Source of the DNA: Punica granatum
Taxonomy: Eukaryota > Streptophyta > Magnoliopsida > Myrtales > Lythraceae
Length of the DNA: 64,000 bases
Assembly (NCBI RefSeq): GCF_007655135.1
Contig: NC_045128.1
Coordinates: forward strand, 16,942,230 to 17,006,229
Reading direction: 5' to 3'
Part shown: in pieces, positions 46,577 to 60,707 of the stretch
How the letters are laid out: every line of letters begins with the position of its first letter
How positions within the stretch are numbered: the stretch's first letter is position 1
Made by a program: the position numbers and the translations under genes
Notes under the pieces: generated by a model
The model's input: the letters and a program-made list of their open reading frames with translations, nothing else
What the model was told of the DNA's origin: nothing
Databases searched by the model: none

Positions 46577-47147
46577 CTCTTACCAAGATGAAAGGAAAAC
46601 CGATTTAGGACTAATTAATACAAATGACACCTAATTTTGAAATTATATGATGCATGGATACAGAAAATAAATGCCCACGGCTTAATGTATACAACGTACA
46701 TCTCTCTCAAAACAGAAAAGGACTCAAATGGCGCGCAGGCCGACTCGATAGACTGTTGTTGAAATCGGGTTGGAAGATGGCATGGAGCTCCTGCAGTATG
46801 CATGGTTTCGGCACTACAAGGACCGTGCTACCTAGGGATGGGGGCCCCCGACTCAAGGGTGTCAATTCCTTGAAATCGAGCGGGATTCTTTTCAAGGCCT
46901 AAGCGACAGTCGAACTGCGCGCCGTACCCCTACTTCGAACCCCTATCTAACCTATGCTCCTATTATCGGTCGTGGGACGCGACCCATAGGTACCTAGATG
47001 CTAGTATGATATGCAATGCGTGTACGAGAAATAAAAGTGCGTAAAGTAGATAAGCGAAAAATTGCGGAAAGCGATAAATAAACAAGCAAACAGAGCAAGC
47101 GAGAACGAGCCCGAACCCTCTAAGTGTCCCCAGTGGAGTCGCCAAGC
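46577..47147 (-). other. Ogre 5' leader with primer-binding site
   Basis: Read on the minus strand, the primer-binding site TGGCGACTCCACTGGGGA (47,144-47,127) begins three bases after the LTR. The leader then matches the LARD leader (9,361-9,925) and its left part matches 19,641-19,850. It ends in cttggtaagag directly before the ORF1 ATG at 46,576. Confidence 0.85.
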
Positions 47148-50100
47148 TGTGCGCACCCGAATTTCGTCTCGTCGGGGCACGCATGCGCGAGCCTATGCAA
47201 CGCGGCTTGGGAGTGTCCACCTTCCCGAGGACGCGCGACGGTGCACGTGAGAAGGAGTCGCCACTACCTGTTTACGACCCGAAGGTCGAGGGCCGGTGAG
47301 TTGCCCGGTCTGGGGGTACGGGGTACACCTAATTGCTAAGGCATATGGTCTGCGAAACCCGAGGTTCCGAATTCGGGGGTTCTGTTACATGCGAGCCTAT
47401 ATCTCGCATGCCCTATCGGTACTCTAGCTTGTCTAGGCTTGCCATTTTTATTTAATTACCGCTTAATTAAGTTCCGCTCATCTTACGCGTTTTGACACCG
47501 TAAATTCGAATAAACACTCCGACTGTCCGCTCTCCGACCGGGATTCTTACATGAATAAATGTACAACATAAATCCTTACATTGTCCTCTCAAATAAATAA
47601 AATACAAATTACAACAACTGAATCCCGGTCGGTTCGCGTTCGGTCATTATCCCACTCATGCTCACCGTGTGGTTTGAAAAGACCGAAATTGAAATTAAAG
47701 TGCGCACTCGGTGTTTAGGGGATTAGATCCCGTAATCTACGATTGGGGCGTTGGACCCCATGTGAAACGTATCCTAAAGGATCGGGCTCAACCCGCATAA
47801 CAAAAAAATGTAACAAGTAAGTGCTAATAAACAAATAATGAGATTTTGTTGTTGCCGAATTTACGTGAGTTAATCAATTATTATCCGGGATATCTTGGCA
47901 TACAAATCCTACCTTAAAAAAAACAAAAAGGATGATGGATAGGGTATGTAGCATTCGGCATTATTTAACGGACTCGACAACGCGATTATAGATTATGAAA
48001 AACAAAAAGGATGATGACTACAGTTTTTTTTTTAACTGTCAACGCGATTATAGATTATTAACCGATTCGTGCAATTCACTTTAAAAGAGGTCAAATGATT
48101 TTAACTTAGCCAAATTCATCGTCCTAATTACCCCGTGTGTGGAATCTTTTAGGTTAATTAGAAATTTGCCGAATGCTTTGATTTACGGGTTTCGAGTCGT
48201 CGAGATAGCCATTTGGTTGACCGCCCGATAAACTCTAATTTCCGACATTATCACATATAATTACAAAAATAAAAATATTTAAATGGGACACATACATTAT
48301 CGGTGGGTGATCCAAGTAGGAAAGGGTCGGATATTTTTTTAGAAAATGTCCAGGGGACTGAATTGAACGATTTTAAAAGATTAGGGACTGATTTGCAAAT
48401 TCGGATAAAGTCTGGGGACCAATTTGAAAATTATGAAAAATTGGGGACTGTGTAAAAATTACTAAAAATGTCCCAGGACTTGTTTGAAACGAATTTGAAA
48501 ATCTGGACTGATCTAGAAACGAAAAAAAATGACCACAGGACTAAACTGAAACAACTTGGAAAGTTCCTTGGGATGCTTGAAGAATTCTGAAAAAAATCCA
48601 AGGACTGATTGGAAAATAGTAAAATGACTGGGACTTGATTGAAAAGAAATTTTGAAATTCGGGGCAGATCTGAAAAAAGAAAAAGAAAGTTGGAAAATAG
48701 CCCCGGGACCAAACTGAAACAACTTGGAAAGTTTCTTGGGGTGCTTGAAAAATTCTGAAAAATCCAAGGACTGATTGGAAAATAATAAAATGACCGGGAC
48801 TTGATTGAAAATAAATTTTGAAATTCGGGGCAGATCTGAAAAAAAAATAAAATGCGTCCTCTGGACAGAAATGTGACAAAACGAAAAGTTTGTAAAATCG
48901 AGTTCGGGACAAATCCGATCACCCACGCGACCCAAGAACACTCAGTTCACATTATATCCATCAAGCAATCATTAATATTCAAAAATGGAGTCCTAAACAT
49001 GCTACTAAGTTGGGAATTTACCTTGTTTGAGAAGAATAGGGGCAGATCTGTATATAAAAAAAATTCGTCAGACAACTTGGGCTGCTGGGAAGTGGGCCGA
49101 AGGGCTGGACTGGGCCGACGGTGTCGAACTGGGCCGAGTGGGCTGCTGGGCCGAACGGACTGCTGAACCGAACTGGGCTGGGCTCTGGGCTGGATTGGGC
49201 CGAGCTGGACTGGATTGGGCCTAGTTGGGCTCCTGGGCACAAGCTGGGCCATCGTGCGTCCGTCCTGGCTGCTCACGGGCGACGCCTGTATGACCCGAAA
49301 AATAAATCAACCCGGTTAGAACAAAAATGGAACCGAGGGGAGGCTACGCGGTCTGGGTGGCTCGAGTGGTGTGACATGATCGCACGTGACCCTTGGCGCG
49401 AGGAAGGCGGTCGTTGGAGTCGAAGGTCGTCCGGTCGTCGAGTCGGGGAATGATGCGAGATGGAAGACGGGGAGGTCCGAGGAAGGACGGGATTCGGCTA
49501 AGGAGTCGGCCGTGGGCGTTGAGGGAAAATCAAATCAATCCGTGAAGGTGGAGGCTAGTTCCGAGCTGAGGGAGAGGTCGAGAAGACGAGCTGTGGGTTT
49601 TTTTTTTTTTTTCCGGCGAGCGCGAGCTGTGGGAGGAGCTACGGGTTTTTTTTGAGCTGCCGTCCTCTCCCTTCCCTTTTCTACGAGCAAGGGTTTCTCC
49701 TTTTTTAGGGAGTCGATGCTAGGTTTTTTTTTTCTGTGTGCGTCCGATCCGAGAATCCCGAGATCGTCGCCCATGCCGTTCGGATTTTTTCTTTATTTGT
49801 TCTCTCCTTCCATTTTTTCCTTTCATTTCCTTTTTAACCGAAAACGAAAAATAACGGAAGGATGATGAGGAGCGCGGCTAGGGTTTTCTAATGTGAGGGA
49901 GGGGCTAGCTGGAAATCGCGGAGAATCAGCTAAGAAGAGGAAAGATCGAATTCGAAATTTTATTTCCTTCTCGGTTTTTTTTTTTGACTTTGACTTTTTT
50001 TTTTGTCAACAGTCGGTCAGACCTTGTCTGACCGACCCTGACCCATCTGTCACGTCGGTCAGACCAATTCTGACCGACCTGACTTCTTTCTTCCTCCTTT

Positions 50101-50478
50101 TATTTTTTTATTTTTTTTTATTTTATTTTTAAATTCAAAAATTCAAATTTAACGCGCGTCAAAATTAAAATTCTCGTCTTTGCAATTGGATGTCCAAAAA
50201 ATGATCCAGGACCAGCATTGTGTTCAGAAAAATTTACGGATCAATGTTATGCAATAAAAATATTTTCTGACCTTGAGTTTTCTTCCCGGATTTGAAAATT
50301 GATGTTGACGCGCGTGAAATTCAAAGATACCCCGTAAAAATATTTTTATAAAATTGATGTCACTTTTTCAAAGGCCATGAATGCTAGAGCAATTCGCTAG
50401 AAATACTTCCATCATGCGGGGTGACAAAGTGATGATTTTGTCGCTTTGGAGTCGGTGAACCGAAATGGGGTGCTGACA
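47148..50478 (-). repeat. Ogre 5' LTR (3,331 bp)
   Basis: Same termini as the other LTR (TGTCAGCACC / GGTGCGCACA on the minus strand). Compared with it, this LTR lacks about 0.3 kb near 47,980 (replaced by a short filler), lacks about 0.1 kb including one palindrome near 49,985, and has one extra copy of a subrepeat of roughly 0.17 kb near 48,670-48,840. Otherwise the two are almost identical. Confidence 0.93.
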
Positions 50479-50727
50479 TATATATATAAATTAATTTATG
50501 ATTATGATCTAAGAGGGTGTAACGTAGTAGTGCATGCTCTCATATGATAACTAAGAGATTTCAAATTTGACAATTAAGTGAGACAATCTGAGTCACTTTA
50601 TTAGATGTTTAGGATTTTTTTTTATCGTACTATTTTCTTCGTAACGGAAAAAAAATATTTATGATGAATCTTTTTCAATTTTCTGATTTCCCTGCGCCGC
50701 CATGGTTCTTTTTGTCTTATGCTTAAG

Positions 50728-53045
50728 TATGAAGGAGCAGCAGATGAAGATGGCAAGGGCTCCAGCATATGGGATACCTTCACCAAATTATATCCAGGTC
50801 TGTACCCTCACTCTTCTCCTTTCCCTCCGCAATCCGCTTGTACTCTGAATGAGGAGAACGTTTTTTTTTTTCCTTTCATTATGTGGAGGTGTAATTCATC
50901 CCATTGAATCGACAGGTGACTAAAATCTCGAATCAGATTATTATACTTACTAAATCACCATGGGGCACCTTGGATAGAACTTTTTCATCGTTGTCACGAT
51001 TCTTTCTTTTTTTATTGATTCTTCTCTGATTGAGATATATGGATCCATGGATCTATGTATTTATAGATCCTCTATTCTTGAAGAAATTGCGAGAGAACTT
51101 TTTTGAATCATCCTCTAACTGTTCGACGGATGACTGGTAGCAATGAGAATAAATTAGTTAGGTCATAATGTTAATGAATATTTGACTACACTTGTTTTTT
51201 GTCCTGGACTTGATAACTTTTTCCATTTTTGGGTCCTAAAAAAGATCCACAAGTTCAGTAAATATATATATATATTTATGAGCACAGTAAATATTATATA
51301 TATATATATATATATGTATACACACATGTGAAATGAACAGATATGTAAACCTTAGGATATGAATTGAGTCTAAATTAAGCATCTTGGTTTAGTTTCAGGT
51401 GAAAGAATCAGTATCACTGCACTTAATCTTAGTGGTTCATTTATTTTATGTTTTTTTTTCCGTTTTATACCATGTGGTATTTAGAAGCTCCAAGAGGCTC
51501 AAAAATTCAAGTTCGAGGCGAATCGACACACTAAACTCTAAAGAATAAAAGTCTTTTAATCGTAGATTTATTCTAGTCACTAGTTTCAAATCCAAAAATT
51601 CGGGAAAAGGTGTAAAACCACCTAAATAAACCCTCTCGAAATCAATTTAAATATGGAGGTGTACTGCTAAAGATAATTAGTTGGTCCAAAATGAATAATG
51701 GCACAGACATTTTTTTTTTTCGGTTGAATGGCAGATACATTTTGAAATAAGCTATTTCTCAGTCAATACTTTATTTGCAATAATTTCTACTCCCATATTA
51801 ATCCACACATAGTTATACGAGCATCTAATACTTTTCTCTAAAATCTTCCACCATATTTCCCTTTCCTGATAAAGCTCTTCAGTTTTTTTTTTATGGGTAA
51901 ATAAAGGTTTTCAGTTTTTAATATTAAACTTCCTGCATCAATTAAAAACCGGAAGAACTGTCTAAATCATTAAAATCCAATAGGCTAAATTTTAAATGGT
52001 CGTGTGCCCGCACCATGCACACTTGTTTATTTAATGAATTGTTATTATGCAAAATTTTCTTAATTTGTCTCTGCCAGAAAAGATAGTAGATCAAAGTTCT
52101 GGAGAAACGGCCGAAGAATTTTACTATCTATACAAGGTAATTTTTTTTTCTTTATTTACTTCATAGAATGACTAAGGGGCCTCGCTTGTTATATATTTCC
52201 TGAGAGAATTACTCATGAGATCATCGTGTGCATGTGGCATGAATGAAAGTTTTTCCTTATAATTCAGTTGATTTAGGAAAATAAAACCAATGAAAGTATT
52301 ACCCTATATATGCTTAGAAGATTTAATTGTCTAAGTGGCATTGTTGTTGATCTGGGACCAAACGATCTTGAATTCGAGTAGTTCCTATGGGACTCTTGTG
52401 TATATTTTTATTTTTTCTTTCTTATCCCTTTTTAGACTCCCGGCTTGTTTGTAACCAAAAACTATATAGTGTTTCTTCTTGCATCCCATTAACGAAGGAT
52501 ATCTGCATGATTTAACGAAATCCTGCAGGAGGACATCCATTTGCTAAAAGAGATTGGATGGGATTTCTTTAGATTTTCCATCTCATGGTCAAGACTCATA
52601 CCTTGTAAGATATTACTCATATAATAGCTAAATGATCCTCTAGCTAGCTAGCTCATGTGCCCTTTTCTTTATTTAATTTCATCCGGTGTACGTATGAACC
52701 TCTAATATTTTCATGATAAGAATTCCAAACTTCTTTTATCGGAGTCACACTCTTTTTGATTTTTGCAAGTATAGATGGCAAAGTTAGCAAGGGAGTGAAC
52801 CAACAAGGCATCGACTTCTACAATAATCTCATCGATCAACTCCTTGCGTATGGTATGTTACATATAACTCTCTATACACATATATAAAAACAAAGCCCTT
52901 TTACCGTTTGCTCCAAATAAATCATAAGTTATACCACGATATATATTATATGCTTATTAATTTTCCTCTTTTTTTTTTTCATTTTCCATTTTTTGGATAA
53001 GGTATACAACCATTTGTGACCCTATTCCACTGGGATGTACCACAA
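50728..53045 (+). CDS. GH1 exons 2-5 and first part of exon 6
   Basis: Exon 2 (50,728-50,797) encodes YEGAADEDGKGSSIWDTF, the usual continuation of exon 1. Exon 3 is 52,078-52,136, exon 4 52,529-52,604 (FRFSISWSRL), exon 5 52,775-52,852. Exon 6 begins at 53,002 with IQPFVTLFHWDVPQ and is cut after the Gln codon at 53,045. Acceptors (ttaag, gccag, tgcag, tatag, ataag) and donors (gtctg, gtaat, gtaag, gtatg) keep the frame across every junction. Confidence 0.85.
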
Positions 53046-53196
53046 TGATGTGCCCAAGAATGCAGTCCAAGACGAGGCCATATCTAGGTTGGGTCCTATC
53101 ACTTGTTCCATGGCCAAGAAGCTTGTTGCAACTCTCCCCGGGCCCTTTACCTTACTTAAGTGCTTGGAAATAGGAGACGAGGAGTCCAGCCCGAAG

Positions 53197-53698
53197 TGAT
53201 GGCCCATATTTTAAAAGACTTCAGCTGTTAAGAGAAGATAATATTTCTATGATATAGTTTCCCTTAATTAGATATTATTTCCTATATTAGCTTGAGTCAG
53301 CAATCTTAAGTTTCCTATTTCAGATTATTGCATTACTCTATTTTAGGAAAGTAATCTAGAGGATATCAGATATCAGTTTCCTATATTATTAGCTGTCAGT
53401 TTCCTATTCTAGAGTCAATGGAGGTGTATTCTCTCTATATAAATATGCACCTTATTGTAAGAGAAGAACACAGACTTTGATGAATATTTGAATGAAATTG
53501 CTTAAAGCGTTTCTTCTCTTTCTTATCTAAACAAGTTCCTTGTTTAGTGGCGAAAACCCCGATTCTTATCGTTCTTCCTTGAGCGTGGCGAATCAACCCG
53601 ACTTTTCTTACTCGTGGCGAGTCATCTTATCGAGTGAGTTTTGTTGGTTCTACCCTCCACCCTTCTTTCTTATCAATTTCTGGTTCGTGAGCCTATCA
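53197..53698 (+). repeat. 502-bp gypsy LTR inside the exon 6 insertion
   Basis: Starts TGATGGCCCA and ends GCCTATCA; TATATAA lies at 53,436-53,442. It is followed by two bases and the primer-binding site. Confidence 0.8.
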
Positions 53699-53700
53699 TT

Positions 53701-53712
53701 TGGTATCAGAGC
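53701..53712 (+). other. Primer-binding site, tRNA-iMet type
   Basis: TGGTATCAGAGC is the standard plant initiator-Met tRNA complement used by many copia and gypsy elements. Confidence 0.9.
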
Positions 53713-53798
53713 TTAAGGTTCTGTTCTTGTTGGCCGAGTGAAACACGTGAAGGAGTGTATACACGAGTGTTTGGTGAGGAATTATTCTGGGAAACACA

Positions 53799-54311
53799 AT
53801 GGATGAGGAAAACGTCATCAGGTTCCGAGGGGACTCACACTCGAGCAAGCCCAGTTCCTTGGGCTTCAGCGGGAGCAAGAGGAGCTCTCTGCACGGCTCG
53901 ATGTGGTGATCCAGGCTCTTGATCGAATGGCTGTGGCGCCTGCTCCTCCGCAACGTGCACATCGAGTTCCTAAACGGAATGTTCGAGTGGAAGATGAAGC
54001 TGACTTGGAGGATGAACTTCCTGAAGAAGAAGAGCAGTCGGTTCCACGAAGGCAGCAAAGAGGAGTCGTTAACAATCTCAAGTTAAAGATTCCGCAATTC
54101 AAAGGTACGAGTTCCCCTGAAGAGTACCTCGAGTGGGTCCTGCGCGTCGATAAGGTGTTTGAATGTTATGAGTACTCCGAAGCCCAGAAGTGCCAACTTG
54201 CTGCCCTCGAGTTCACCGATTATGCGAATCTGTGGTGGGAAAACTTAAAGGCGCAGCGAAGAAGAGATAGGGAAGATGGGATTCGTAGTTGGCGGGAGAT
54301 GAAGCGCATCA
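53799..54311 (+). pseudogene. Truncated gypsy gag N-terminus
   Basis: After a start region at 53,799 (MDEENVIRF), a +1 shift near 53,840 leads into a frame with LEQAQFLGLQREQEEL and, from 53,903, LKIPQFKGTSSPEEYLEWV and CQLAALEFTDYANLWWE, the characteristic gag wording of plant Ty3/gypsy elements. It is cut at 54,311 inside 'RSWREMKRIT', and by chance the frame runs on into GH1 exon 6 to the stop at 54,362-54,364. Confidence 0.85.
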
Positions 54312-56443
<2,132 letters not shown>

Positions 56444-56527
56444 TCTCTGTCACCTTTCCTCTCTCAAATGGGAGACCGTGATACATTAATCAATTAATTA
56501 ACTGTACCATTTTTTTGTCGATTATAA

Positions 56528-57195
56528 ACACCCGCCCTTAACAACTGACAATGAGCCGAGCATCCTCTTCCGTGTTCGGGCAAGAGGAGACAAATATCAA
56601 ACTAGCCTCGAGCTCCACACTCGGGCCTAACTAGAGTTGCACTTTTAGTTACCTCGGAACTGGACCAGGCCACTCATGGCCCCGATTAACATAAGGCGCA
56701 CTCTTGGCTGTCTCGAAACTGAATATGCGTGGTGTGAGCCCATACAAGCGCGCAGAAGTATAACCCGCTCTGATACCATTTTAAATTTCCAATGGGCTTA
56801 TATGGACCTTGGTGCATATCCACTTAAAAGTTCAAGTTGATAAGTGGTGGTACCCAAATCTCATTTAAACCAATGGATTTTGATTAATCTTTTCTATGTT
56901 AGATTAATATCCTCAACACTCGTCCTCACGTGCAACGTGTGGTCTATTTCTGACTACACGTTGTCACGTGCCCTTAAACACCCGCCCTCAACAATTGACC
57001 CCAAGTCAGGCTCTTCTTCCATGCTCGAGCGAGGGGGGACTAACATGAGGCGCACTTTGGCTGCACTCGACATACTGGGCCTGGCGTGGTGTGAGTCAAC
57101 GTGGGCATGAAGCGTAACCTGTTCTGATACCATATTAAATTTCTATTGGGTTTATACGAGCTCGGACTAATATCCACTTAAAAGCTAAGTAAATA
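56528..57195 (-). mobile_element. TRIM-like miniature LTR element in tandem
   Basis: Minus-strand primer-binding sites (plus-strand gctctgatacca at 56,767 and gttctgatacca at 57,121) recur 354 bp apart. Each is followed by an LTR-like block starting 'ttaaatttccaatggg' or 'ttaaatttctattggg'. Each internal part carries 'aaacacccgccct', a C-rich string that would be the polypurine tract on the minus strand. No coding capacity. The size and layout fit terminal-repeat retrotransposons in miniature; exact LTR borders could not be set. Confidence 0.5.
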
Positions 57196-57369
57196 AAGGA
57201 AAAGTTAAGTTAAGTAAAGAATATGGGAAGCCCATTGATAAGAATTGAATCCGGACCTTTTTGGTTCAAGTGAGGATTTGTGTCACTATACATCACATCT
57301 CTTTCTCAACTAGAAGACCTTTGTTCATGCCAAAAATTTCTGGTTTGCAACTGGATATATGACTGGATT

Positions 57370-57813
57370 TATCAATTCATATCTATATCTATATCTATAT
57401 CTATATGTATACATAATATAAAGGGAACTGTGGTGGATTTAGCCAGATGGCCTAAGAATGCTCAGTTGCTAAATGAAATTTTTTCGGTATTCTGAGTTTT
57501 TTTTTAAACATATTTTTCAATTATTTTGGTAGGTAGTTTTAATTTTTTTTAAAAGCATATATACATGTATTTTTGGACTGGTCTTTATTTTTTTTGAATT
57601 TTTTTGAAAACATAGTTTTTAATTTTTTTTAAAAATATATAGATATAAACTTGTGTAACCAGTCATTTTCTCGATTATTTGAGCTTTATATAAAAAGGAT
57701 TTATTCAATTTTTAATTTTAAGTTTTTTAAAGCATATAAATATAGATTTATGGAATCAATAGTTAATCTCTCAAATTTTAACTTTCGTAGAAAATGAACT
57801 TTAATTTTATTTT

Positions 57814-57851
<38 letters not shown>

Positions 57852-58030
57852 ACAATAGTCATTATTATGTTAGTTTTTCTTTCAATTTTTTCAAATTAAA
57901 AATATTTTATGAAAAGATTCCAATAAAACAAATTCTGTAAAACCATATTTACCTTTAAAAAAGCAAACCAAATCATATATATATATATATATATATATTA
58001 AAGATATAGATATGATATATTATCTATATA
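57370..58030. repeat. AT-rich spacer with microsatellites
   Basis: Contains (ATCTAT)n at about 57,377-57,405, (TA)n at about 57,815-57,848 and again at about 57,974-57,998, set in poly-T/A-rich DNA. No gene. Confidence 0.7.
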
Positions 58031-60169
58031 TCAATAGTGTTTGTACCACACATAAAATGTGACCAATCTAATTTTGAAAAATTTTGCCGCTACTGAACAC
58101 AAGTTCTTCAATTTTTCGTGCGCACGTGAGCTTACTTTAACAACCTCTAAAAACGGGTCCTTGACAGGCCCGAGAAAGGAGCCGGCTTCGCAGTGACCAG
58201 TGAGCTATGCTAGGCTGCATTATCTTTCAAGCCTGAACCTTTTAGGGGCTGATTGTGCACATAACCTAACCTGCTTCGAGGCATGCTGTCGATGTCTGAG
58301 CTTCTCATTTTTCATTTTGCATTTCAGCTTCCAACCAAAATTTTGATTGCGACTGTCTCGCCCATAGCGGTCACACGTGCATTAATATCGTCCGGGCTTG
58401 TGGCGGGCGACACCGCCATCTTCTTTGGCCAAAAAGGTTGTCGCCTCCAATCTATCTCATGTTTACTTGAGCCAACTTCTGCCGCTCCTCATGAACGAAA
58501 ATAAAATAATTTTTATTCGGTGCCCGCATAGTTTATGTGCTGAGGATGCTGGGTATTATTGTGCTGAATTCGGGATTGGGGCCGTCAAAAGCTGGTGAGC
58601 TTCCTCTTTTTCTTATTGTATCGTGCTCTTGGCCACAACTTCAATTTGCTTGTGCAAAACGAGTAGATCGAGAAAATAGTCGAGTTCATCCCGAAGACCC
58701 CTGTGCTTTTAGTAATCCTCCTATCGCCTCTCTTGTTTGTGTAGACAAATCTCTAATTTGAGTTGGTATAACCTCATGAGATTTGAGTTGGTATAACCTC
58801 ATCTCATTGCCCCTGCAAAAACCGCTACTTTAAATCGTCCCATAATACTTTAGCATCCTCAGCATAGATACTAGCTTGCAAATCCTTTCCCATAGTTGAA
58901 AATCCATGTGATAAACATGGGATTTTCAAATGCTCCACTTCTCCGCATAAAGTATACCTTCCTTCGGCTGCTTAATCGTGCCGGTGATAAATGCCATCTT
59001 GCTCTCGCGCATAACACATTACGCATCAACATGACTGAGTAATATAGTTATTGGCGTTTAAAAGGCAACAGATGAGAGAGTTTCCTGAAATATTGGAGAA
59101 TCGAAGGTGAAGGCAGACGTCATTTTGGATGGTCGTGGTGAAAACTTAATCAATCTCAAGTCAAAACTCCAATGTCATGTAAAATTCTGGAAAACAGAAC
59201 TTCATTCAGTAAAGAAGTTTATACGAAGTACAACTTCAGCAAAGTCTTAAGGAAAGAGAAACAGAAATCCTCGGAGATGGTAGAGATTTACAGGATAAGA
59301 GAAACTATTGGATCTAATTTAATGCCAGATAAACTTCAATAAGAATACTTCTTAAAAAGTGAAAATTGTAGATGCCAATCCGAGAATGCATGTCACCATG
59401 TGTCGGATGACTGAGTTTCCTTATTAAATAGCAAGAGTCTAGTTATTCAATAAGAAATTTATTATTTTTAAATAAAACAAAACACTTACTATATGACAAT
59501 AAACTTCTTGTTATTTTATAATAAGATGATACTTTATTTTGTAAGAAACTTAATAGTTTGAATACAATAAGGTAATGTTATGCGGTCGGGTTAAGGGCTA
59601 AAAATCCTTATCTTATATTTGGGACACACAAGGATTAGAATTGGGATTAAAAGTAGGATAAATTTTTGATGAAATTTTTTCTTATTGCGGGGTGGGATAA
59701 AAAGGCAGATTAGGATTACAATATATATGAAATGACAAAACTACCCTTGGTTTGACTTTGATTTTTCCAATTATGCCATTTGAAGGTTTAAGGCAAGGTT
59801 AACATGATAGGGCAAAGGTGGCGGCCCGACACCAGCCACCACCACATGGGCGAGGTTGCCAGTGACTTCTCCTAGTCGGCTTCAGGATGCCACCGCTCGA
59901 AATTTCACCAAAAGACAAAAAGAATGAGGAAGAGACGAGATTAGGGTTGTGGTGGCTTGAAACCGACCATCGCTGCCCAATAGTGGTCTCCGATGACCTC
60001 TGTGGTCACCGGAGAACTCGATTAAGGAAACAAATCGGCAACAAGTGAGTTCACATGACTATAACTATAATGGGCAAGCAGCCACCGGAAATAGGATGTT
60101 CAAGTTACGGGGACAAAGTTGGAAATTCATCTTGAAATAAGAAAGGAAGAAGTGAGGTGAAACTGCAGC
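58031..60169. other. Unassigned intergenic DNA
   Basis: No recognisable gene or element end. A 28-bp phrase around 'atttgagttggtataacctc' is duplicated head to tail at about 58,745-58,802. ORFs of 66-74 codons near 58,283-58,761 have no known domain. Confidence 0.3.
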
Positions 60170-60699
60170 TAGGGATGTGGACGGGTACCGAGTATATCCG
60201 GAACCGGTCAGAACCTATCCGTTAGGGTAGAGTCCAAGTAGCTCGTATTGAAAATATGGTAGGTTCCGGATATTAAAATCAGAAACTGGTGAAAATCGAT
60301 TCTAGTTCCAGATCCTACAGACAAGATACCCGAAATCGGTTATCTCAGAATAGAGGCACTTTGTTGTATGAGATCGTATTATGAATAGTTAATTTTATCG
60401 ATGGATTGATTAGACATATTATTTTTTATTATTGTGAATTAATCTAAATTTTGTTGATATTCTATTTGGCGTAATTACTGATTATGTATGTGACATTTTC
60501 GGTTTTATTTAGCGAGAAAAAAAAATTACAGATTCCAACACGGTACCCGGAACCTGTGGTATAATATAAGTTCCGGGTAGGTTTCGGCTCCAGGATTCAA
60601 CAAGGTAGGATCCTGTTCCAAAATTTTGAAATCTATCCCTTACAAAATAGGATCCGGGTATGGTGAAAAATACAATGTGTTTGAAACCAATCACCCCTA
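60170..60699. mobile_element. hAT-type MITE (530 bp)
   Basis: Begins TAGGGATG and ends CACCCCTA, so the terminal inverted repeats match at all but one base. It is flanked by 8-bp direct repeats actgcagc (60,162-60,169) and gctgcagc (60,700-60,707), identical at seven of eight positions. TAGGG-type termini with an 8-bp target duplication are typical of hAT elements. No transposase is encoded. Confidence 0.75.
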
Positions 60700-60707
60700 G
60701 CTGCAGC

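Larger units (their letters stand above)
31664..50478 (-). mobile_element. 18.8-kb Ogre-type (Ty3/gypsy, Tat lineage) retrotransposon
   Basis: The minus-strand order is 5' LTR (50,478-47,148), tRNA-Arg primer site, leader, ORF1, gag, protease, short intron, RT / RNase H / second archaeal-type RNase H / integrase, 3' UTR with minisatellite, polypurine tract, 3' LTR (35,256-31,664). Extra ORF1 upstream of gag, an intron between protease and RT, the dual RNase H, tRNA-Arg priming and great length are established Ogre hallmarks. The LTRs are nearly identical where they align, and a TATAT duplication flanks the element, so insertion is recent. It lies antisense in intron 1 of the GH1 gene. Three lesions in gag-pol make this copy defective as read. 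Confidence 0.93.
53046..54311 (+). mobile_element. Aberrant gypsy insertion in GH1 exon 6: pol end, LTR, PBS, gag start
   Basis: Flanked by the 5-bp direct repeat cacaa (53,041-53,045 and 54,312-54,316). The insert starts TGATGTGCCCA and ends GCGCATCA. Contents in order: an in-frame tail like the end of a gypsy polyprotein (GPITCSMAKKL, 53,046-53,196); a complete 502-bp LTR (53,197-53,698); a tRNA-iMet primer-binding site; and the beginning of gag. This is the junction of an element's 3' end, LTR and 5' end, as in a one-LTR circle or a tandem pair, and not a normal LTR-internal-LTR copy. Confidence 0.85.

Noticed and set aside
48431..48941. Overlapping Phe/Ser-rich minus-strand ORFs in three frames (also 33,189-33,592)
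   Set aside because: They come from the degenerate GGGACTGATTTG-type subrepeats in Ogre LTRs and shift frame between the two LTRs.
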